Part shown: one piece after another, positions 26,333 to 33,278 of the stretch
Numbering within the stretch: the stretch's first letter is position 1
Layout of the letters: each line of letters opens with the position of its first letter
Assembly (NCBI GenBank): GCA_024228495.1
Contig: JAAETJ010000587.1
Location: 1-55,003, forward strand
Origin: a bacterium
GTDB taxonomy: Bacteria; Pseudomonadota; Alphaproteobacteria; Rhizobiales; JAKIUO01
Direction: 5' to 3'
Length of the DNA: 55,003 bases
Notes under the pieces: generated by a model
What the model saw: the letters and a program-made list of their open reading frames with translations, nothing else
Database searches by the model: none
Told to the model about the DNA's origin: nothing
Made by a program: the position numbers and the translations under genes

Positions 26333-27172
26333 TCAAAGCCCTGTTGCCACTGGTAAATCTTCGCGCCCCCCCCATTCGCTCCAGGAACCATCATAAATTC
26401 GCGCACCGCTCACGCCGATGCACTCCAGTGCCAGACAAATAACTGCCGCGGTGACGCCAGAGCCGCAAGTGGTAATCACCGGTTTTGCCGGGTCAAAGCC
26501 TCTTGCCGCAAAAACCGCTTGCAATTCATCAACCGGTTTGAGGCATCCATCCTTCTGCAGATCCAAAAATGGTAAGCTCTTGCTGCCCGGGATATGACCA
26601 GAACGCAGACCAGGCCGCGATTCTTTTTCTTGCGCACTAAATCGCATCCATGATCTGGCATCATAGATCTGATCGGCTCCACTGGCGAGGCTCTCTTGAA
26701 CCTGCTCGGCGCTAACAATGGCATCATCAAAACTATTAACGCTGAAAAGAGCGGGTTCAGGGGCAACAGGACCGCTTTCTACACGGCGCCCCTCTGATAT
26801 CCATTTTCGCAAGCCCCCATCCAGCACAAAAACCGATAGCGCGCCAAATTGCTTGAACATCCACCAAACCCTTGCGGCAGAAAACAGGCCGCTTGTATCA
26901 TAGACGACTATTGTATCGGTCTGCGCAATACCCAGCGCCCCGGCAAATGAAGAAAAGGCGGCAGCCCCAGGCATCATATGCGGTAAATCGGACGGGGCCG
27001 CATAGAGATCAATATCGAAAAACACAGCCGCGCCAATATGACAGTCGAAATATTCTTGTTGCGCGTCCCGGTTGTCCGCTGGCATATGCCAGCTGGCATC
27101 GATCAGGCGAAAATGCGGATCACTCAAATGGTGCGATAGCCAATCGCTCGAAACAAGAGGACATTGGGTCAT
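26333..27172 (-). CDS. sseA: 3-mercaptopyruvate / thiosulfate sulfurtransferase
   Basis: 279 aa from the ATG at 27172 (GGAGAG 9 nt upstream). Two rhodanese domains: the first inactive (about 5-135, VVYDTSGLFSAARVWWMFK), the second catalytic with TTCGSGVTAAV, the loop type of mercaptopyruvate sulfurtransferases, and YDGSWSEWGGRED at the end. It transfers sulfur from 3-mercaptopyruvate or thiosulfate. It starts 20 bp after the stop of the HTH-ferredoxin-reductase gene, so the two are probably co-transcribed. Confidence 0.9.
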   Translation of the reverse strand: MTQCPLVSSDWLSHHLSDPHFRLIDASWHMPADNRDAQQEYFDCHIGAAVFFDIDLYAAPSDLPHMMPGAAAFSSFAGALGIAQTDTIVVYDTSGLFSAARVWWMFKQFGALSVFVLDGGLRKWISEGRRVESGPVAPEPALFSVNSFDDAIVSAEQVQESLASGADQIYDARSWMRFSAQEKESRPGLRSGHIPGSKSLPFLDLQKDGCLKPVDELQAVFAARGFDPAKPVITTCGSGVTAAVICLALECIGVSGARIYDGSWSEWGGREDLPVATGL

Positions 27173-27191
27173 GGGTTCGTTCTCTCCAAAC

Positions 27192-28733
27192 TCAGACCAT
27201 GTCATCTGACATAATCTCAAGGCGAAGGCGCGCGGCTGGAAAGCCGTGAGCCAGAAGCGCATCTTTTAACGTGTCGGCAAATGGTTGCACGCCCGCAATA
27301 TAAACATCAAATTTTGCGGGATCCGGGTGATCCCCCATTATCTGAACGGCGATGTCTTGCGCGGACACGTCGGATTGCAGATTAATATAATTGAAATTCT
27401 CAAACGCGTCCTGCCACGACCTGCACAGATTATGATAGTAAGACGGGCCGTTCTTTGAGCCCTGACGATACAGGTTAAACCCCTTGATCCGATCAATGGA
27501 AATGGCATGTTCGACAAGCGATTTCACCGGGGCAAAACCGGCATCGTCGGCAATGAACAAGGAGGGGTTGGTAGACATGTTCTGTAAGCAGAACTCGCCC
27601 TTGGGACCAACCAATTGCATTTTCGCGCCAAGCTGCAATCCATCATAAAACTGGGTAAGCAGTGGGTTCTCACTTCCCCGTTGAACGATGAAATAGAGAT
27701 TTTCCCCATCACACGGGCAACTGATGATGGAACGGGTCAAGCTCACCCCATCAGCTAATGTCAGCGTCGCCTTTTGCCCGGCTAGAAAACGAAAATTCTC
27801 GGATTTTGGGGCGCGCAGATGCAACAGAACCCTATCATCATTCAATTGCTGCAAACCCGATATATGCGTTTCGAGTTCCTGTTCCGGTAGATCATGTGCG
27901 CCCGCGGCTTCTCCCGCCTCCAGGGTCAGATCGGTAATGGCTGTATTGCAACACATGAGTACATAGCCCATTTTTTTCTCATGGGCGCTCAACTTGTATC
28001 CCGGCGTTCTGGTTTCCACCACCTGCCCCGAAATAAGCCGCGCCTTACATCCCCCACATTTGCCGTCATTACAACCATAATTGACATTAACGCCTGATCT
28101 GGTAGCCGCTTCCAGCACGGTATCGCCACCCTCGATCAAAAACTCATGGCCACTGGGGATAATTTGAACACTGGGTGCGATGATGTGCATCAGCAAATTC
28201 TTGGTGAACAAAACCGCCTTATTATGGGAGTGTCGTTGCTTTTTGGCGTCGGCTGGATTTTGCGCCTCCAGCATCTGATCCTGCTGCGCATTCAGCTCAC
28301 TTTGTTGGTGCGATAATTCTTCAAACAGGGAGGAGATTTTACCTTGTGCGATCTCGCCAAGATTCCCATTGCGCGAAAGCTCATCAAGCTGGCTCACTGT
28401 CGATTTCAACAGCTCGCTATTTTGATCAAGCGCGCGCTGGGTCTGCAAAAACAAAGTGCTCAAGGACTGCAAGCGCCGCAGTAATATCTCGGCGCTGGGC
28501 GGGTCTCGCTGCTGCCAGTCAAACATCGGTTTTGACTTGGATTTTATCTGAACGATCTGTTCAAGGGTTGGGTTAGCATCCAGATCAATACGCGGAAACA
28601 CCCGCAACAGATCTTCGATACGCACCTTGCCCTCAAAGGTCGGAAGTTCACCAGAACCGATTTTTTCCTGGAGTTTGCGGCGGGATATCCCAGCCAGCCG
28701 TACAGCTTTGGAAACACTCAATAACTGGGTCAT
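27192..28733 (-). CDS. HTH - coiled-coil - [2Fe-2S] ferredoxin - flavin reductase fusion
   Basis: 513 aa. Residues 1-48 look like a MerR/excisionase-type helix-turn-helix (VSKAVRLAGISRRKLQEKIG). Residues 80-155 are a helical, probably coiled-coil stretch. Residues about 186-275 are a plant-type [2Fe-2S] domain with Cys221, Cys226, Cys229 and Cys261 (CNDGKCGGC...CC). The rest is a ferredoxin-NADP-reductase-like FAD/NAD module (LTRSIISCP, FIADDAGFAPVKSL, VYIAGVQPFADTL). The NAD-loop sequence is unusual for this family. A DNA-binding-like head on an electron-transfer body suggests a redox-sensing regulator, or a reductase whose head mediates protein contacts. Co-transcription with a sulfurtransferase hints at sulfur or redox metabolism. 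Confidence 0.72.
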   Translation of the reverse strand: MTQLLSVSKAVRLAGISRRKLQEKIGSGELPTFEGKVRIEDLLRVFPRIDLDANPTLEQIVQIKSKSKPMFDWQQRDPPSAEILLRRLQSLSTLFLQTQRALDQNSELLKSTVSQLDELSRNGNLGEIAQGKISSLFEELSHQQSELNAQQDQMLEAQNPADAKKQRHSHNKAVLFTKNLLMHIIAPSVQIIPSGHEFLIEGGDTVLEAATRSGVNVNYGCNDGKCGGCKARLISGQVVETRTPGYKLSAHEKKMGYVLMCCNTAITDLTLEAGEAAGAHDLPEQELETHISGLQQLNDDRVLLHLRAPKSENFRFLAGQKATLTLADGVSLTRSIISCPCDGENLYFIVQRGSENPLLTQFYDGLQLGAKMQLVGPKGEFCLQNMSTNPSLFIADDAGFAPVKSLVEHAISIDRIKGFNLYRQGSKNGPSYYHNLCRSWQDAFENFNYINLQSDVSAQDIAVQIMGDHPDPAKFDVYIAGVQPFADTLKDALLAHGFPAARLRLEIMSDDMV

Positions 28734-28850
28734 GGCGCATGCTTATTGATAAATATTGCAATCTTCGAGCGATAAAAAACTCTGATTGAGCCAAGCTTAT
28801 CTCAAAGCGATGTTTTAGTCCCGTATAATCGATTGCGCCTCTTGTTATTA

Positions 28851-29642
28851 TTACTTGTGCTTGAGTAGATAGGTAACTAGCTGCTCGCCGGGATGGACGA
28901 GATAGTCCTGGATCTGGTTTTTCAGCACAATTTTAACATCAGGTACTGAAAACGGCGGATGCTCCAGATATATACCCGAATGATCCCAGATCCTTGTATC
29001 CATACCATGTGGCTTATCGATATTGGGAGACAGCAAATATTCCTGACTCGGCTGATATTCGGTTATGAGCGCATAGGGAACATTCTTGATGTTGGCAAGG
29101 ATGGCATTGATCTGTTTATTGGAGAGATGCTGCAAGACTTCACGAATCAAAATCAGATCGACACGGGGTAACGTATCGCTCGTTACATCAAGACATTCGA
29201 AACTGATATGTTGATTAGCAAATTTTTGCTGATTGCGCTTGATCAACGGCTCCACCACGTCGATACCAACATAGTCAAAACTTGGATCAACAATATTGTA
29301 ACTGACCTGAAAATCTCCACAGCCAATATCGAGTACGCGCTTAATCTGGTTTTGGGCGATAAAATCCCTCACATATTGGCAATAAATCGCATTACTCTCG
29401 AGCGATGAACCTTCGCCAGAGCAAAATTCTCCCGTTTTGCCGCCCCAAAGATTATTTTTATAGATGTCAGAAAATACTTCCGCAGGTCGCAGGTTACTAT
29501 CTCGCTTGGCGCGCATATAACGCTTAAGACGTCGCTGCCAGGCAACGACAAATTCAGGCATCACAAACCTGATTGCATCCCTGATTGCATCCCTGATTGC
29601 ATCCCTGATTGCATCTTCGTGTTTTTGCTCTACCGTTAACAA
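28851..29642 (-). CDS. class I SAM-dependent methyltransferase with a tetrapeptide-repeat N-terminus
   Basis: 263 aa. SAM-binding motif I VLDIGCGDFQVSYNI begins near residue 104, and DYVGIDVVEPLIKRN and LILIREVLQHLSNKQI follow. The N-terminus carries four AIRD-type units encoded by a perfect 12-bp tandem repeat. The family resembles methyltransferases found in polysaccharide or glycan loci, but the substrate is unknown. It stands alone between the reductase fusion and the second RsmB-type gene. Confidence 0.8.
   Translation of the reverse strand: MLTVEQKHEDAIRDAIRDAIRDAIRFVMPEFVVAWQRRLKRYMRAKRDSNLRPAEVFSDIYKNNLWGGKTGEFCSGEGSSLESNAIYCQYVRDFIAQNQIKRVLDIGCGDFQVSYNIVDPSFDYVGIDVVEPLIKRNQQKFANQHISFECLDVTSDTLPRVDLILIREVLQHLSNKQINAILANIKNVPYALITEYQPSQEYLLSPNIDKPHGMDTRIWDHSGIYLEHPPFSVPDVKIVLKNQIQDYLVHPGEQLVTYLLKHK
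29568..29615. repeat. perfect 4 x 12-bp tandem repeat in a methyltransferase gene
   Basis: CCTGATTGCATC occurs four times without change (29568-29615). On the coding strand it adds Ala-Ile-Arg-Asp units. As a multiple of three, copy-number changes would keep the frame. Confidence 0.95.
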
Positions 29643-29738
29643 ACACCATCTCCTATCCCTGTTCCGTGGAATTTTATTTGCAATGATCGTGCCAAATAGC
29701 AGGCTCCTATGGGCAGGGAAGCAGACGCATCACGAGGG

Positions 29739-31040
29739 TCAGGATTTTTGCAAAATGGCTACAAAGAAGCCATCTGTGCCATTGTGGGCGGGTGTCAATT
29801 GCAGCATGTTTTCAGCACAAATCGCCGAAACAGGGAGGGGAGCGCTCTGCACCTCGCTCCAAATCGCTTCAGGAGATATAAGGGAAAACCCTGGATGGCT
29901 CTCAAGGAATGAACCTACCTGATCAGCATTTTCTTGTGGCAAAACCGAACAGGTCACATAGACCATGCGCCCACCCGGCCTGACGGCTTTTGCGCCCTGC
30001 TCCAGAACGGCACGCTGCTCCAGCAGGCGCTCATCGAGTTGCGCTTGTGTCAATCGCCATTTGCTGTCTGGTTTACGCCGCCAGGTGCCAGACCCCGTAC
30101 AAGGGGCATCCACCAGTACCACGTCCATCTTGTCGTTGAGCTTGTCGAGCACCCCTTGATTGTTGGAGGGTAGCACTTTGACATTGTGGGCACCTGCCCG
30201 GTGCAGACGCTCGCTCATTGGCGACAATCGCTTTTCTTCATTGTCATAGGCGTGGATTTGGCCGCGATTTTCCATCAAGGCCGCCATCGCCAGCGTCTTG
30301 CCGCCGCTGCCTGCGCAAAGATCAAGTACCTGCATGCCCGCCTTGACGCCGGTCAAAACAGAAACAATTTGCGATCCCTTGTCCTGAATTTCAAACCAGC
30401 CCTTGTAAAAGGCGTCTAGCATATCGAGACGGGGACTTTTTTGCGCGCCGATGGAAGCCGGAATCCGCACGATATCGGCCAGATCATCCGGCACCTCAGC
30501 CTCAAATTCTTCAAGTTTTTTCAAAAGGGTCGATCGCTTGATTTTCAGCCGATTTACCCGCAGGTCGATGGGCGCGCGCAATGCAAGTGCCTGCCCCTCA
30601 ATGAGGGAGCGATCACCAAAAACCTGTTCAAAGGAGGGGTAAATCCAGACTGGCACATCAGCGAGTGCAGCTGGCGGGCTATCCAGGACTTGACCCTCAC
30701 GTAATCGCGAAAGCCCAGCGCGTTCATCATCGCTCAGGGGCTGGGGCGCATATTGTCCGCCATCGCACATTTCGTCAAGTTCTTCCAGCGTAAAGCCCCA
30801 ACCATCAAAAAATGCGGCCAGCGCCAGCGCACGAGGCTCCTTGTTGCCCATATAGGCGGCATAAGACGTGGAACGCCGCAACACATCAAACACCAGATTG
30901 GCAATCGCCGCACGGTCTTTGCTACCCGCAAACCGGTTGTTCCTTGCCCAGGTGGACAGGACCAGCCGGGCCGGATATTGCGCTTGTACATGGCTTTCAA
31001 GGACAGTGATAGCAGCTTCAAGCCGACCAGCCGGACGCAT
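29739..31040 (-). CDS. RsmB/NOP-family RNA (cytosine-5) methyltransferase, second paralogue
   Basis: 433 aa from an internal ATG at 31040, which better fits the family than the ATG 54 bp upstream. An N-terminal RNA-binding region has RNNRFAGSKDRAAIANLVFD. The methyltransferase domain has LDLCAGSGGKTLAMAAL (motif I), VLVDAPCTGSGTWRRKPDSK (motif IV, Cys nucleophile) and YVTCSVLPQENADQV (motif VI). It methylates a cytosine in rRNA or tRNA; which one cannot be decided. It lacks the basic tail of the paralogue at 2136. Confidence 0.88.
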   Translation of the reverse strand: MRPAGRLEAAITVLESHVQAQYPARLVLSTWARNNRFAGSKDRAAIANLVFDVLRRSTSYAAYMGNKEPRALALAAFFDGWGFTLEELDEMCDGGQYAPQPLSDDERAGLSRLREGQVLDSPPAALADVPVWIYPSFEQVFGDRSLIEGQALALRAPIDLRVNRLKIKRSTLLKKLEEFEAEVPDDLADIVRIPASIGAQKSPRLDMLDAFYKGWFEIQDKGSQIVSVLTGVKAGMQVLDLCAGSGGKTLAMAALMENRGQIHAYDNEEKRLSPMSERLHRAGAHNVKVLPSNNQGVLDKLNDKMDVVLVDAPCTGSGTWRRKPDSKWRLTQAQLDERLLEQRAVLEQGAKAVRPGGRMVYVTCSVLPQENADQVGSFLESHPGFSLISPEAIWSEVQSAPLPVSAICAENMLQLTPAHNGTDGFFVAILQKS

Positions 31041-31115
31041 GGCGATCTCCACAGTTAGATCATGACACCAGAGCCATAACGTACCGCGTATCAAATGGAG
31101 GATAAAAAACGCAGC

Positions 31116-31412
31116 CTAGCTTGCAGCAACAGCAGCAGTTTTCTTTTTGATTTCACGTTTGATGCGTCGGGCATTTTGCGACAATTCGAGATCACTTGCT
31201 TTCAGCAAATAAGGATCAAGACCACCGCGATGCTCAACCGAGCGCAAGGCATGTGCACTTATACGCAAGCGGAACGAGCGTCCCAGCACGTCGCTGGCCA
31301 ATGAAACCTGGCACAGATTAGGCAAAAAACGACGCCGCGTTCTGTTTTTGGCATGAGACACATTATTGCCGCTCATAACCCCTTTGCCAGAAAGTTCGCA
31401 CACTCTTGACAT
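31116..31412 (-). CDS. rpmB: 50S ribosomal protein L28
   Basis: 98 aa, basic. [20 protein letters not shown] at the start and [13 protein letters not shown] next are the L28 signature; the C-terminus ends in a Lys/Ala-rich helix ([13 protein letters not shown]). It is a component of the large ribosomal subunit. Divergently placed against the DUF3108 gene, an order common in alphaproteobacteria. Confidence 0.97.
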   Translation of the reverse strand: MSRVCELSGKGVMSGNNVSHAKNRTRRRFLPNLCQVSLASDVLGRSFRLRISAHALRSVEHRGGLDPYLLKASDLELSQNARRIKREIKKKTAAVAAS

Positions 31413-31805
31413 GATAATTCGCTCCGTTACTTTAATGTCTGGTCATTGATCGCTTGATAATCTGATCATGGATCACTGGCCATATTTTTAGACAGGTCAT
31501 GCACCGCAATTTTGTATTCAGGTTAATTTTGTCATGAAACAAAAAAACCCGCGAATAACCTCACGGGATAAGCTCTGATATATAGTTGGCTGGGTGGATG
31601 CCGTCAAGCCTTAAGAAAACGCTTGAAATAGATGACCATTCCGGGCTCAGGGCCCCAGTCATAACGGCCCGGCTGGCAAAATATCCCCATAAACTAACAG
31701 ACACAAAATTGACCAAATAAACTTTTAGGGCCTTAATTAACCACGTTTGAGATATACTCATGCAGGAATTACCGTCCTGACCACAATATTTGGAGTTTGG
31801 CCCCT
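31413..31805. other. rpmB-DUF3108 intergenic region with a possible minus-strand small transcript
   Basis: 393 bp. The part nearest rpmB should hold its promoter. A minus-strand intrinsic terminator lies at 31541-31567, yet no convincing gene lies upstream of it on that strand. The segment 31640-31680 contains GC-rich self-complementary runs (CCGGGC and GCCCGG). A 66-codon frame (31561-31761, minus) and a 28-codon frame (31604-31690, minus) lack ribosome sites. A short non-coding RNA is possible. Confidence 0.35.
31541..31567 (-). terminator. intrinsic terminator on the minus strand
   Basis: On the minus strand CCCGTGA and TCGCGGG pair over 7 bp (one G-U) with a 6-nt loop, followed by seven T. 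It ends a transcript starting somewhere between about 31600 and 31800. Confidence 0.7.
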
Positions 31806-32690
31806 ATGGCTGTTTCTTTTGTCAATCGCGTTTTAATTGCCATGAAAAGTGGATTAGCCCTTGTTCTGGGTCTGATACTGTCGGTGACGAGCAACCATCA
31901 AGCCCGCGCCCAACTCGTTGATTCCAAAGTGCAAGCCACCTATCACATTAAATATAATGGCATCAAGCTGGGTAAGTTGAAATTCAAATCAACAGTGAAA
32001 GGGCACTCCTATATCATGGAATCCAACACCAAGCTGTCCGTGCCTTTGCTGGGGTCCATTTTCAAATCTTTAAGTTGGCGCGGTGTCACGCGCACGATCG
32101 GTTTTGTGTACAATCGCAAGCCAAGCCCCAATAATTATTATTTCGCCTTCAGCAATGGCAAAAAGGCTGGCAAAGTCGATATGACTTTTTCTGGCAATCG
32201 CGTCAGCCGCGTGATTAGTGTCCCCAACAAAAAACTGTCGCGTGAATATGTACAGGTTAAAAGCGCTCACTTGAGGCGGGTCATGGATCCCATGACCGCC
32301 ATCATGCTGATCTCGCGCAAAAGCAGATCACATCGCACGGCCTGCGCGAATACTATTCCTATCTATGATGGCAAGCAGCGTTTTAATCTGAAGCTCTCTT
32401 ACAAGCGCTCGATCCGGGTGAACCGCAAACAATCTGGCGGTTATGCAGGTCCCGTGATTATTTGCCGGGTTCGCTATCAACCGATAGCTGGCTACAAACC
32501 GCACAAAAAAGACGTCAAATTCATGGCCAAAACCAAAGGCATTGAGCTTTGGCTGATGCCCCTGCCAAAAAGCCGAAATTATGCGCCCTATCGTTTTGTC
32601 CTGCCCCTGCCCGTTGGCAAGGCTGAGGCAACTCTTGCGCGCTTTGATATTCGCAATGCAAGCGGTCGCAAGATCGCGCTTGTGCGATAG
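31806..32690 (+). CDS. DUF3108 domain-containing exported protein
   Basis: 294 aa. The ATG at 31806 has GGAG 10 nt upstream. A signal peptide covers about residues 1-37 (hydrophobic LALVLGLILSV, cut after ARA). The mature part is rich in Lys and beta-strand-like: YHIKYNGIKLGKLKFKS, VMDPMTAIM and the typical closing TLARFDI. DUF3108 proteins are conserved near rpmB in alphaproteobacteria and are predicted periplasmic; no molecular function is known. Confidence 0.85.
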   Translation: MAVSFVNRVLIAMKSGLALVLGLILSVTSNHQARAQLVDSKVQATYHIKYNGIKLGKLKFKSTVKGHSYIMESNTKLSVPLLGSIFKSLSWRGVTRTIGFVYNRKPSPNNYYFAFSNGKKAGKVDMTFSGNRVSRVISVPNKKLSREYVQVKSAHLRRVMDPMTAIMLISRKSRSHRTACANTIPIYDGKQRFNLKLSYKRSIRVNRKQSGGYAGPVIICRVRYQPIAGYKPHKKDVKFMAKTKGIELWLMPLPKSRNYAPYRFVLPLPVGKAEATLARFDIRNASGRKIALVR

Positions 32691-32732
32691 AAGTACACGA
32701 AAGTCATTGGCGATCATTGAGCGATTAGATAT

Positions 32733-33200
32733 ATGGCTGGTATGAAAACAAAAAAACAATATGCAGCGCTTCCCTATATTGTTTTTCGCAACCATATCGA
32801 AGTGCTGCTGATCACGCGCCGCCGCTCAAAGCGCTGGATCATACCTAAAGGCTGGCCCGAGGATCAGTTATCTCCTTCCAAGCTTGCAGCACTCGAAGCA
32901 TTCGAAGAGGCTGGTCTCAAGGGTCAGGTCGCCAAACGGGCCATCGGCAACTTCAATTATGTCAAACGGCTGGATGACAAGAATAGCGTCATTTGCAGTG
33001 TCGATATATTTCCCATGAAAGTCAGCGCCCAATATCTCGACTTTCCAGAAAAAGGACAACGCGAACTACGCTGGTTGAAACTGAAAAAAGCCGCAGCACT
33101 GATTGAAGAAAAAGAGCTTGCCGCGCTGATCATCCGTTTTGAGCCAGGCAAGAAAAAATCAAGGGCAAAACTCAAAGCCAAAATCAGCGCATCGCTTTAA
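32733..33200 (+). CDS. Nudix hydrolase
   Basis: 155 aa. The Nudix box reads GWPEDQ, then ALEAFEEAGLKG. The catalytic Glu residues (EAFEEAG) are present, but the Arg of the canonical REUxEExGU is Leu here, as in several relatives acting on diphosphoinositol-type or unknown substrates. The N-terminus has the strand YIVFRNHIEVLLITRRRSKR and the C-terminus is Lys-rich. It hydrolyses a nucleoside-diphosphate-linked or polyphosphate compound. Translation may start at Met1 or Met4. Confidence 0.85.
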   Translation: MAGMKTKKQYAALPYIVFRNHIEVLLITRRRSKRWIIPKGWPEDQLSPSKLAALEAFEEAGLKGQVAKRAIGNFNYVKRLDDKNSVICSVDIFPMKVSAQYLDFPEKGQRELRWLKLKKAAALIEEKELAALIIRFEPGKKKSRAKLKAKISASL

Positions 33201-33278
33201 GGCAATCGCGTTACACCGGGCAATGGCAGGCCATTGCTGTTCAATCAATCCTGATAGAGCCAACCCTAGGGAGTGTTC

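Noticed and set aside
29568-29615. 12-bp repeats considered as iterons or CRISPR
   Set aside because: Contiguous, within a coding frame, and far from any replication gene.
31561-31761. 66-codon hydrophobic minus-strand frame in the rpmB-DUF3108 gap
   Set aside because: No Shine-Dalgarno site, and its stop lies inside the terminator stem. A 28-codon frame at 31604-31690 was set aside for the same lack of a ribosome site.
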